Source of the DNA: Inia geoffrensis
Taxonomy: Eukaryota > Chordata > Mammalia > Artiodactyla > Iniidae
NCBI GenBank assembly: GCA_036417435.1
Contig: CM070900.1
Span: 116,824,315 to 116,888,314 of the forward strand
Length of the DNA stretch: 64,000 nucleotides
Direction: 5' to 3'
Part shown: positions 18,028 to 28,755 of the stretch, piece by piece
Layout: the number at the start of each line of letters is the position of its first letter
Position numbering within the stretch: the stretch's first letter is position 1
Position numbers and translations under genes: made by a program
The notes under the pieces: model-generated
What the model was told of the DNA's origin: nothing
Seen by the model: only the letters and a program-made list of their open reading frames with translations
Databases searched by the model: none

Positions 18028-21000
18028 TGTAAATAGAGCTGCAATAAAGGTTGTGGTACATGACTCTTTTTGAATTATGGTTTTCTCAGGGTATATGCCC
18101 AGTAGTGGGATTGCTGGGTCATATGGTAGTTCTATTTTTAGTTTTTTAAGGAACCTCCCACCAGTTCTCCCTAGTGGCTGTATCAATTTACAGTCCCAAC
18201 AGTGCAAGATGGTTCCTTTTTCTCCATACCCTCTCCAGCATTTATTGTTTGTAGGTTTTTGATGATGCCATTCTGACTGGTGTGAGGTGATACCTCATTG
18301 TAGTTTTGATTTGAATTTCTGTAATGATTAGTGATGTTGAGCATCCTTTCATGTGTTTGTAGGAAATCTGTATATCTTCTTTGGAGAAATGTCTATTTAG
18401 GTCTTCTGCCTATTTTTGGATTGGGTTGTTTGTTTTTTTGATATTGAGCTGCATGAGCTGCTTGTATATTTTGGAGATTAATCCTTTGTCAGTTGCTTCA
18501 TTTGCAAATATTTTCTCCCATTCTGGGTGTTGTCTTTTCGTCTTGTTTATGGTTTCCTTTGCTGTGCAAAAGATTTTAGGTTTCATTAGGTCCCATTTGT
18601 TTATTTTTGTTTTTATTTCCATTTCTCTAGGAGGTGGGTCAAAAAAGGATCTTGCTGTAATTCATGTCATAGAGTGTTCTGCCTATGTTTTCCTCTAAGA
18701 GTTTTATAGTGTCTGGCCTTACATTTAGGTCTTTAATCCATTTTGAGTTTATTTTTGTGTAAGGTGTGAGGGAGTGTTCTAATTTCATTCTTTTACATGT
18801 AGCTGTCCAGTTTTCCCAGCACCACTTATTGAAGAGGCTGTCTTTTCTCTATTGTATATTCTTGCTCCTTTATCAAAGATAAGGTGGCCATATGTGTGTG
18901 GGTTTATCTCTGGGCTTTCTGTCTTATTCCACTGATCTTTATTCCTGCTTCTGTTCCAGTACCATACTGTCTTGATTACTGTAGCTTTGTAGTATAGTCT
19001 GAAGTCAGGGAGCCTGATTCCTCCAGCTCCATTTTTCTTTCTCAAGATTGCTTTGGCTATTTGGGGTCTTTTGTGTTTCCATACAAATTGTGAAATTTTT
19101 TCTTCTAGTTCTGTGAAAAATGTCATTGGTAGTTTGATAGGGATTGCACTGAATCTGTTGACTGCTTTGGGTAGTATAGTCATTTTCACAATGTTGATTC
19201 TTCTAATCCAAGAACATGGTATATCTCACCATCTGTTGGTATCATCTTTAATGATGATAAAGACACTTTCTTGCATCAGTGTCTTATAGTTTTCTGCAGA
19301 CAGGTCTTTTGTCTCCTTAGGTAGGTTTATTCCTGGGCATTTTATTCTTTTTGTTGCAGTGGTAAATGGGAGTATTTCCTTGATTTCTCTTTCAGATTTT
19401 TCATCATTAGTGTATAGGAATGCAAGAGATTTCTGTGCATTAATTCTGTATCCTGCTACTCTACCAAATTCATTGATTAGCTCTACTAGTTTTCTGATAG
19501 CATCTTTAGGATTCTTTATGTGTAGTATCATGTCATCTGGAAACAGTGACAGTTTTACCTCTTCTTTTCCAATTTGGATTCCTTTTATTTCTTTTTCTCC
19601 TCTGATTGCTGTGGCTAAAACTTCCAAAACTGTGTTGGATAATAGTGGTGAGAGTGGGCAACCTTGTCTTGTTCCTGATTTTAGTGGAAATGGTTTCAGT
19701 TTTTCACCATTGAGGACGACGCTGGCTGTGGGTTTGTCATATATGGTCTTTATTATGTTGAGGAAATTTCCCTCTATGCCTACTTTCTGTAGGGTTTTTA
19801 TCATAAATGGGTGTTGAATTTTGTTGAAAGCTTTCTCTGCATCTATTGAGATGATCATATGGTTTTTCTCCTTCAGTTTGTTAATATGGTATATCACGTT
19901 GATTGATTTGCGTATATTGAAGAATCCGTGCATTCCTGGAATCAACCCCACTTGATCACGCTGTATAATGTTTTTAATGTGCTGCTGGATGCTGTTTGCT
20001 AGTATTTTGTTGAGGATTTTTGCATCTATGTTCATCAGTGATATTGACCTGTAGTTTTCTTTCTTTGTGACATATTTGTCTGGTTTTGGTATCAGGGTGA
20101 TGGTTGCCTTGTAGAATGAGTTTTGGAGTGTTCCTCCCTCTGCTACATTTTGGAAGAGTTTAAGAAGGATAGGTGTTAACTCTTCTCTAAATGTTTGATA
20201 GAATTCGCCTGTGAAGCCATCTGGTCCTGGGCTTTTGTTTGTTGGAAGATTTTTAATCACAGTATCAATTTCAGTGCTTGTGATTGGTCTGTTCATATTT
20301 TCTATTTCTTCCTGATTCATTCTTGGCAGGTTGTGCCTTTCGAAGAATTTGTCCATTTCTTCCAGGTTGTCCATTTTATTGGCATAGAGTTGCTTGTAGT
20401 AATCTCTCATGATCTTTTGTATTTCTTCAGTGTCAGTTGTTACTTCTCCTTTTTCATTTCTAATTCTATTGTTTTAAGTCTTCTCCCTTTTTTTCTTGAT
20501 GAGTCTGGCTAGTGGTTTATCAATTTTGTTTATCTTCTCAAAGAACCAGCTTTTAGTTTTATTGATCTTTGCTATTGTTTCCTTCATTTCTTTTTCATTT
20601 ATTTCTCATCTGATCTTTATGATTTCCTTCCTTCTGCTAACTTTGGGGTTTTTTTGTTCTTCTTTCTCTAATTGCTTTAGGTGCAAGGTTAAGTTGTTTA
20701 TTCGAGATGTGTCCTGTTTCTTAAGGTGGGATTATATTGCTATAAACTTCCCTCTTAGAACTGCTTTTGCTGCATCGCATAGGTTTTGGGTCATCATGTC
20801 TCCATTGTCATTTGTTTCTAAGTATTTCTTATTTCCTCTTTGATTTCTTCAGTGATCACTTCGTTATTAAGTAGTGTATTGTTTAGCCTCCATGTGTTTG
20901 TATTTTTTACAGATCTTTTCCTGTAATTGATATCTAGTCTCATAGCGTTGTGGTCAGAAGAGATACTTGATACAATTTCAATTTTCTTAAATTTACCAAG

Positions 21001-21203
21001 GCTTGATTTGTGACGCAAGATATGATCTATCCTGGAGAATGTTCCATGAGCACTTGAGAAGAAAGTGTATTTTATTATTTAGTCTTGTTTTTGTATCCAT
21101 TCAGTCAGTCTATGTCTTTTCATTGGAGTATTTAGTCGATTTACATTTAATCCATTACATTTAATCCATTTACATTTATTGATATGTATGTTCCTATTAC
21201 CAT
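18028..21203 (-). pseudogene. L1 ORF2, endonuclease-deleted and C-terminally truncated
   Basis: The initiation codon is at 21203. After about 20 codons the homology to L1 no. 1 jumps near 21,080, from the position equal to 12,650 to that equal to 12,195. This removes the endonuclease core, including the GDFN and QETH motifs. The central reverse transcriptase keeps an uninterrupted 394-codon frame (20410-19226), but its catalytic FADD reads FPDD ([11 protein letters not shown]) near 19,540. Frameshifts follow, and the frame ends at the chimeric junction (..FTTYAT). Not functional. Confidence 0.9.
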
Positions 21204-21261
21204 TTTCTTCATTGTTTCGGGTTAGTTTTGGTAGGTCTTTTCCTTTTCTTGTGTTTCCTGC

Positions 21262-22141
21262 CTAGAGAAGTTCCTTTAGCATTTGTTGTAAAGCTGGTTT
21301 GGTGGTGCTGAAGTCTCTCAACTTTTGCTTGTTTGTAAAGGTTTTACTTTCTCTAATCTGAATGTGATCCTTGCTAGGTTGAGTAATCTTGGTTTTAGGT
21401 TTTCCCCTGTCATCACTTTGAATATGTCCTGCTGCTCCCTTCTGGCTTGCAGAATTTCTGCTGAAAGTTCAGCTGTTAACCTTATGGGGATTCCCTTGTA
21501 TGTTATTTGTTGCGTTTCCTTTGCTGCTTTTAATATTTTTCTTTGTATTTAATTTTTATTGTTTGACTAATATGTGTCTTGGCATGTTTCTCCTTGGATT
21601 TATCCTGTATGGGACTCTTTCGATTTGGTGGACTTGACTGCTTCCTTTCCCAACTTTAGGGAAGTTTTTAACTATAATCTCTTCAAATATATTCTCAGAC
21701 CCTTTTTTCTCTTCTTCTTCTGGGACCCCTACAATTTGAATGTTGGTGTGTTTAATGTTGTCCCAGAGGTCTCTGAGACTGTCCTCAATTCTTTTCATAC
21801 TTTTATCTTTATTATGCTCTGTTGTTATTTCCACTGTTTTTATCTTCCAGGTCACTTATCCGTTCTTCTGCCTCCGTTATTCTGCTATTGATCCCTTCTA
21901 GAGAATTTTTAATTTCATTTATTGTGTTGTTCATCATTGCATGTTTGTTCTTTAGTTCTTCTAGGTCCTTGTTAAATGTTTCTTGTATTTTCTCCATTCT
22001 GTTTCCAAGATTTTGGATCATCTTTACTGTCATTACTGTGAATACTTTTATAGGTAGACTGCCTATTTCCTCATCATTTGTTTGGTCTGGTGGGTTTTTA
22101 CCTTGCTTCGTCGTCTGCTGCATATTTCTCTGTCTTCTCAT
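21262..22141 (-). pseudogene. L1 ORF1, frameshifted
   Basis: ATG at 22141 (MRRQRNMQQTTKQ..). It is open through the coiled coil to about 21,815 (..ITEAEERISDLEDKN), where a frameshift occurs. The middle domain (NIQIVGVPEEEE..RRNMPRHILVKQ) continues in another frame to 21556. The C-terminal part to the TAG at 21262 is further broken. Compared with L1 no. 1 it lacks about five codons in the coiled coil (NRMEKIQETF against NRMEARMEKMQEMF). Confidence 0.88.
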
Positions 22142-24047
22142 TTTGTTTAACTTACTGTTTTGGGGGTCTCCTTTTCCAGCCTGCAGGTTCGTAGTTCCCA
22201 TTGTTTTTCGTGTCTGCCCCCAGTGGGTGAGTTTTGTTCAATGGGTTGTGTCGGCTTCCTGGTGGAGGGGACTGGTGCCAGTGTTCTGGTGGGTGGGGAT
22301 GGATCTCCTGTTTCTGGTGGGCAGGGCCACGTCCAGTGGTGTGTTTTGGGGTGTCTGTGAACTTAGTATGATTTTAGGTAGCCTCTCTGCTAGTGGGTAG
22401 GGTTGTGTTCCTTTCTTGCTAGTTGTTTGGCATGGGGTGTCCAGCACTGGAGTTTGCTGGTCGTTGGGTGGAGCTTGGCATTGAGACGGAGATCTCTGGG
22501 AGAGCTCTTGCTGGTTGATATTATGTGAGGCTGGGAGGCCTCTGATGGTCCAGTGTCCTGAACTCGGCTCTCCCACCTCAGAGGCTCAGGTCTGACAGCA
22601 GGCCGGAGCACCAAGACCCTGTCAGCCACGCAGCTCAGAAGAAAAGGGAGAGAAAAAGAAAGAAAGAAAAAAATTTTTTTTTAATTATTAAAAATAAAAA
22701 ATAAAAAAAGAGCAACCAAACCATTAAACAAATCCACCAATGATAACAAGTGCTAAACACTAAACTAAGATAAACATAAAAAACAGAAATAAATCAGTCA
22801 CAGACGACAAACCCCAAGTCTACAGTTGCTCCCAAAGTCCACCGCCTCAATTTTGGGAACATTCGTTGTCCATTCAGGTATTCAACTGACGCAGGTTCCG
22901 TACATCAAGTTGATTGTGGGGATTTAATCCGCTGCTCCTGAGGCTGCATGGAGAAATTTCCCTTTCTCTTCTTTCTTCACACAACTCCTGGGGTTCAGCT
23001 TTGGTTTTTGCCCCACCTCTGCATGTAGGTCACCCTCAGGTATCTGTTTCCTGCCCAGACAGGAGGGGGTCAATGCAGCGGCTGATTAGGGGGCTCTTGG
23101 TCATTCAGTCTGGTGGGAGGGAGGGGTACGGTAGTTATAGTTAGAATGCAGGGCGAGCCTCGGCAGCAGAGGCCTGTGTGACGTTGCAACAGCCTGGGGT
23201 GCGCCGTGTGTTCTCCCAGGGAAGTTGTCCCTGGATCATGGGACCCTGGCAGTGGTGGGCTGCACAGTCTCCTGGGGGTGAGGGTGTGGATAGTGACCTG
23301 TGCTTGCACACAGGATTCTTGATGGCTGCAGCAGCAGTGTTAGTGTTTCAGTGCCTGTCTCTGCGGTCCAAACTTATAGCCGCAGCTTGAACCTGTTTCT
23401 GAAGCTCATTTAAGTGGTGCTCTGAATGCCCTCTCCTCACGCACCCCAAAACAATCGTCTCTTGCCTCTTAGGCAGGTCCAGACTTTTTCCCAGACTCCC
23501 TCCCCGCTGTCCCTGGCGCACTAGCCCCCTTCAGGCTGTGTTCACACAGCCAACCTCAGTCCTCTCCCTGGGGTCTGACCTCCGAAGCCTGAGCCTCAGC
23601 TCCCAGCCCCTGCCCGTCCCAGCGGGTGAGCAGACAAGCCTCTCGGGCTGGTGAGTGCTGGTCGGCACCGATCCTCTGTGTGTGAATCTCTCCACTTTGC
23701 CCTCTGCACCCCTGTTGCTGCATTCTCCTCCGTGGCTCTGAAACTTCCCTCCCATCCACCTCCGGTCTCTGCCAGTGAAGGGGCTTCCTAGTGTGTGGAG
23801 ACTTCTCCTCCTTCACAGCTGCCTCCCACTGGTGCAGGTCCCGTCCCTATTCTTTTGTCTCTGTTTTTTCTTTTTTTCTTTTGCCCTACCCAGGTACGTG
23901 GGGACTTTCTTGCCTTTTGGGAAGTCTAAGGTCTTCTGCCAGCATTCAGTAGGTGTTCTGTAGGAGTTGTTCCACATGTAGATGTATTTTTGATGTATGT
24001 GTGGGGAGGAAGGTGATCTCCATGTCTTACTCCTCCACCATCTTTAA
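22142..24047 (-). promoter_or_regulatory. L1 no. 2 5' UTR, with extra A-rich module
   Basis: Collinear with the 5' UTR of L1 no. 1, but between 22,637 and 22,850 it contains an A-rich, low-GC block ('aaataaaaaaagagcaacc..') absent from no. 1, where flanking sequences join directly near 14,220. The outermost end reads 'aaagatggtggaggagtaag' in sense. It is followed outward by an odd G-rich stretch (plus C run 24050-24063). Confidence 0.8.
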
Positions 24048-24060
24048 GGTCCCCCCCCGC

Positions 24061-24073
24061 CCCAATTTCTCTT
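24061..24073. repeat. Candidate right target-site duplication of the L1 no. 2 complex
   Basis: CCCAATTTCTCTT, matching 17206-17218 except at one base. Confidence 0.45.
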
Positions 24074-26320
24074 AAAAGCTAAGATGGTTTGAACTGGGAT
24101 AATAAAGTTATTCTTTGTATTTAATAATAATTTATGGCTTATAGAGTCCTTTATAGAGACCCTTAGAGTCCTTTTGCTTGTTAAGTGTCTACTTATTTAA
24201 TCAGCTCGTAGTTGGGGGCCTGGATATGTGTGTCCTTACTCACTGAAAGCACAGAAGAATATTTGAATTTAGCCTAAATATTGTTGCAATAGAATCTACT
24301 CCCAGTCCCATTTGAAAATAACAACACTAAAATTAGAATATTCCATACATCATCTTTTTACAAGTGTAGAAATATAGGTATCCCTTAGTCTATGCATATC
24401 ATTCTGCATTAGAGGGTTGCTACAATGACCAAAAGAAGCTTTCCTTGTACAACTGTTTAGCACTCAAAAAATGAGCCAATTTATGTGATAGCAGGCAACT
24501 CTATCAACTTTTAAAGCTGAGTGTGTTAGAGAAAAAAAATAGCTTATTGACTTACCTTCTAGAAAAAATTTACCAAAACAATCATTGGGAATAATCCTAG
24601 AAATTAGACAAGGAGGTCCTTTCTGTAAAGCTTTGGTGACACTGCTGACAAGGAGAAAATGCCCATGGCATACATCCAGGTGAGTCTCTGTTGACACTGT
24701 CCCCCAGCCAGAGTGCCAGTGCCTGAAGCCCAGAGAATGGATAAACCTGGAATCTCATCTCTCTAAGGAACATGGTAAACACCAACATTTGTAAAAGAAT
24801 TTTAGTAAGTGGGGCTCAGAAGTAATGTCCAAATTTCTGATTTCTGTCATAGTCTCCAGTGACAAACAGAAATTTTGATAAGGAGAGTTCTCCTTAATAT
24901 TAGAATACAAAGGAAATAAAGTTTTGAAGTGAATTCCTTAAATAACATGAAGTTCATAGTTATTATGCTCTACTATTGGATCATCTCCTTCCCATTTATT
25001 ATATTACTTAGACTTGGGAGTCTTAGTTTTCAAAATTAATTCTTACAATGTTATTTTAGTGATCAGCAAAATGGAGATCCAGATGTAAATATTCAAATTA
25101 CCATCACTGTAACAGTCTTTAAATCCATAGGATCTGAAAATATAGCGGAACATGATGCATCATTTAGAGTATTTTTTTATGGTTAAAAAATTTCCCCCAG
25201 CTTTAAATAAATTGAGACTTTATTGAAGCTTTAACACAAAAATAACTTTTATTGATCAATTCTTTGACGTTAGCATTTTAAATGGTTTTTATTTTAAAGG
25301 TATTCAGAATTAAGTATAACTGATAACATACATATAGTGACTAGGTATACATTCTAATAATTTGCAGGATGCAAAAGTAATTATATGTATTATACTATTA
25401 GATTTACTTCCTCATTTTAAGAGGGTCTGTAATGCATACAGCATTAATTTATCATAACTTTCAAAATTCTTTGGGATTTTTATTATATACGAACTGATGA
25501 ATAACAAAATATCCTTTAGTCATAGTCTTTCATTCCGTGAACATAAGAGTTTAGGCAACTTTCTTTATAGGAATATGAATCATCTAGTAGAAGGATTTTT
25601 TGCTAGCTACTTGTATCCCCATAGTGATAGTAGGTATTAAACTGAAGCTAGAAGGAAATTCCTTACTTTCATATGATCTTCAAATAATTTTAAACCAACT
25701 AAATTCTTTTCAAGCTTGAATTTCCTATGTTCCAATAACCCTAGGCTCTTTTTTGAATCTTGTTATCACGGGATATGTGATTTTAGAAATGTTTTTATTT
25801 AAGTCATAAAATAAAATGTCCCCCTGCTATAGCATGGATATTGCGTGCCACTGGATTTAACATGAGCCAGTCTTCTCTCGGCTAACACCATTGTGAGAAC
25901 AGAGTTCCCACGGAATCACAAAGGCTGACAGCTATATTTTGTATGAAGTCCGTTACTGTTTCTACAATGGAGGCTTGTTCTTTCGTAGTGGATTCCAAGA
26001 GAGTGGGACCGATTAGGTCCCGTCAACTCAAAGTTTAGTGATTAGTGACAGACTTGAGTGGTGGTCTGTGTCTGCACTAAAAAACAAAGTCAAGAAGGTT
26101 ATTTGGAGAGTCAATCAATAAAAATGTTTTCTTTTTCTGAGTTAATAACTCAATTCTCCATTTACATTAGTTGGTGTATTAGTTCAGTGTATTGTAACCT
26201 TATTGTTTCTTTATAGAAATTTATAGCAATAGTCCAACAGTACTAAGTAATCCATTTAACTGGGATGACCCCAAAGGGTCAGAGAAGGATTGTATATAAG
26301 CATAGTCAATCACCCACTCA
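24074..26320. other. Mostly unassigned AT-rich DNA
   Basis: About 2.2 kb without a recognisable repeat. A microexon-like site lies at 24556-24596 (separate entry). The stretch 25,840-26,090 is less AT-rich with scattered CpGs and could be conserved, but nothing identifies it. Confidence 0.45.
24556..24596 (-). other. Microexon-like segment with strong splice signals (unproven)
   Basis: On the minus strand a pyrimidine-rich acceptor 'ccttgtctaatttctag' ends at 24597. A 41-base segment follows, open in one frame (IIPNDCFGKFFLE). Then comes the perfect donor consensus GAAG|GTAAGTC at 24555. No known protein is recognised. A plus-strand donor-like CAG|GTGAGT lies at 24,680. Such pairs arise by chance in 64 kb, so this is only a candidate. 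Confidence 0.2.
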
Positions 26321-26325
26321 TCTCT

Positions 26326-26560
26326 TCTCTCATTAATTCACTCAACAAACTTTTGTTGCCTTCCTAGTATGTGTTAGGCCCTGTGTTAGTCCTTAAAACA
26401 CATTTGTAAGTGGAAAAAAATACAAAAAACTAAACAGGCATGATCCTTGTTCTCATGAAGGTTCAGGCAAGTGCTTCCACTTATATTTATCACATCACCA
26501 TACTAATGAAAGTATAATTACAAACAAGTCTGTTCTTTTACAGGGAGCAACTCTGTACTC
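26326..26560 (-). repeat. L2 LINE 3' end
   Basis: 'ttcactcaacaaacttttgttg..tagtatgtgttaggccctgtgttag..gatccttgttctcatgaaggttcaggc' is the antisense L2 3' terminus. Confidence 0.75.
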
Positions 26561-26654
26561 AGCATAACAAAGCAACCAGGCTTTGTCTAGAGTGAGTTTG
26601 GGGTGAAAGAAAGGATCTGCGGAAGTTTGAGTAGGGTGGAGTATGAGGGAGTTT

Positions 26655-27035
26655 TCTATTGGGAGAAGATGTAGATGTAATTAAGCTAAAGATCTTGAGG
26701 TGAGGTCACCCTGGATTATCCCAGTGGGCCCTAAATCCAATGGCAAGTCTTTACAAGAGACAAAAGAGGAGAAGGACCACAAAGGAGAGGGCCAGGTGAA
26801 GATGGAGGCAGAGATTGGAGTGATGGACTACAAGACAAGGAGTGCCAATAGTCATCAGAAGCTTGGAAGGGGCAAGGAACAGATCCTCTTGTAGAGCCTC
26901 TGGGAGAAGCGTAGTCCTACAGACACCTTGATTTCAGACCTTTGCCTCCAGAACTGTAAGAAAATGAATTTTTGTTGCTTTAAGCCACCAAATTTGTGGT
27001 AATTGGTTATAGCAGCTCTAGGAAACTAATCTGGG
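26655..27035 (+). repeat. MLT1-type MaLR LTR, 5' incomplete
   Basis: 'gatgtaattaagctaaagatcttgagg', 'gaggcagagattggagtgatgg', 'caccttgatttcagacctttgcctccagaactg' and 'aagccaccaaatttgtggtaattgg' give a sense MLT1-like LTR ending at 'ggaaactaatc'. Its first ~80 bases are missing or too diverged to see. The 64-codon frame within is not a gene. Confidence 0.85.
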
Positions 27036-27339
27036 TGTGGTGACCTAGTCTGATTTTTACTTTTTCATGGATGGCTCAGCTGTAGTATGTGGAGACCTGG
27101 TCCAAATCAAGTCAGAGAATATTGGGGTGAACCAAAGAGTAGGTTTTTGCTTTATTTGAGGTAAGAGCTCATGGTAACTTCATTGGCCCAGGGGGATGAC
27201 AGTGGAAGTAGGTAGTGAAGTAGTTAGTGAAGAACTATTTAGGAGGTAAAGTTGAGAGGACTTGGTGATGGACTGTTTACCAAGGTGAAGGAGAGAGGCA
27301 GGTGCCCGTTATAAGATTCGTCTTTTGTTTTTGGTAGAA
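27036..27339. other. Unassigned spacer
   Basis: No family recognised. The purine-rich text after 27,180 may be a very diverged antisense L2 body. Confidence 0.3.
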
Positions 27340-27480
27340 AAGTTGGTATTTTATTCACCCAAGGACTATCTATTGACTATTTACTATGTGTCAGACACTG
27401 TCCTAAATTCTGGTGACAGTGTGAATAAGACAGACAGAATTGCACCCTTTCAAAGATTATAGTTAACAAGGAAATGAGGA
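27340..27480 (-). repeat. L2 LINE 3' fragment
   Basis: 'ctattgactatttactatgtgtcagacactgtcctaaattctggtgacag' fits the antisense L2 3' end. Confidence 0.65.
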
Positions 27481-27714
27481 TGAATTGTAATTTGTGAATG
27501 TGCACATACATGTAGTTCAAGAATATGTAAATAGAAAACGTTAGTAATAAGAACATTGGCTTATTTTACCTTGGACCCAGAGTAGTCATTATACTGTACT
27601 TATGCCAGACACAGCTGAGCAGGAAGATGTCATGGGACAAAGGAAGTACCCTTTGAGTATAATGGCTTTTTAAAAGGTAATCCCCAACACAGTCTTCTTA
27701 TGTTGAAGTGAAAC

Positions 27715-27850
27715 AGGAACACTTATAGTTAGGTGTCAGGGTTATCTGTTATATCTAAACAAAATACAAAATTGTTTTCCTCTGTTTAAATGAGAGGATT
27801 GGACAAAATGATTCTCTAAGGTCCCTTTTAGCTCAAAAATTTTTATTTAC
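27715..27850 (+). repeat. MIR3-like SINE
   Basis: 'tgagaggattggacaaaatgattctctaaggtcccttttagctcaaaa' matches the distinctive 3' tail of MIR3-class SINEs in sense. Confidence 0.6.
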
Positions 27851-28257
27851 TCCATTTTATAAAGTACAGTGTCAAGATCTATATTTAGAAAGGATTTATT
27901 AAGTATAATTGGAGTATAAGCAATAATTTATAAACATATTTATAAGTATGTGAATAATTTAAAGAAGGTGTGAATTGTCATGTTTTTCATAGATGGCTCC
28001 TAAATCATAATCAACTTTTTGCCCCTGGCATGTTGTCATTCCATGAATTTGGGATGTATCTTTGCTCTTCACTGTAGATTTTGTGTATTATTTATACCCA
28101 ACGTTTATGTTAGCATTTTGAAGAAAAAGAGGAGTTGTGAACACTTTGCATTTGAGTTTTGGGGGATTCTCAGTCTAGTTTCAGATATTACATCATATGA
28201 CTTTCAGTCTTATTCCATCAATTGCTGGTCAGTAACTTCCAGTTGGCTCTCTAGCTT

Positions 28258-28755
28258 GAGCTAAATTTAAAAATTGTTTGGTATAGTCTTACTTGTCTAG
28301 TTTTGCTTTTGTTGCCTGTGCTTTTGATGTTATATCCATGAAATTACTTCCAAGTTCAATGTCCTGAAGCTCTCCCTATTTTTTTTTTTTTTTTGGAGTT
28401 TTAGTTTCAGGTCCTTAAGTCTTTAATCCATTTTGTGTGTAGTGTAAGACAAACATCCGATTTTATCCTTTTGCACATGGATATCCAGTCTTCCCAATAC
28501 CATTTGTTGAAGACACCATACTTTCCCCATTGTGTGTTATTGACACCCTTGTTGAAGGTCAGTTGACTATATATGCGTGGATTTATTTCTGAGCTTTTTA
28601 TTTCTATTCTATTGGTCTCTGTCATTATGCCAGTACCATACTGTTTTGATTACTGTAGCTTTGTAATATATTTCAAAACCAGAAAATGTGATGCCTCCCA
28701 CTTTGTTCTTTTTCGGAGTTGATTTGGCTATTTGTGGTCTTTTGTGGTTCCAATG
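28258..28755 (-). repeat. Old L1M, inverted 5' segment
   Basis: The minus strand reads L1 ORF2 sequence, from '..NHKRPQIAK' at 28750 through '..[13 protein letters not shown]' to '..WIKDLR' and the 'ATKAKLDK' region near 28,290. It is interrupted by a 17-T expansion near 28,380. Together with the next feature it forms one insertion in two orientations. Confidence 0.8.

Larger units (their letters stand above)
18028..24047 (-). mobile_element. L1 retrotransposon no. 2, 3'-truncated chimera
   Basis: Same orientation as L1 no. 1 and by eye roughly 90% identical to it across ORF2. It has a 1.9-kb 5' UTR, ORF1 and ORF2. It lacks its own 3' UTR and A tail: ORF2 breaks off at 18028 and joins old L1M 3' UTR sequence. 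A block of about 450 bp is missing from the endonuclease region. CpGs preserved in no. 1 are mostly TpG/CpA here, so this copy is older or longer methylated. Confidence 0.9.
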
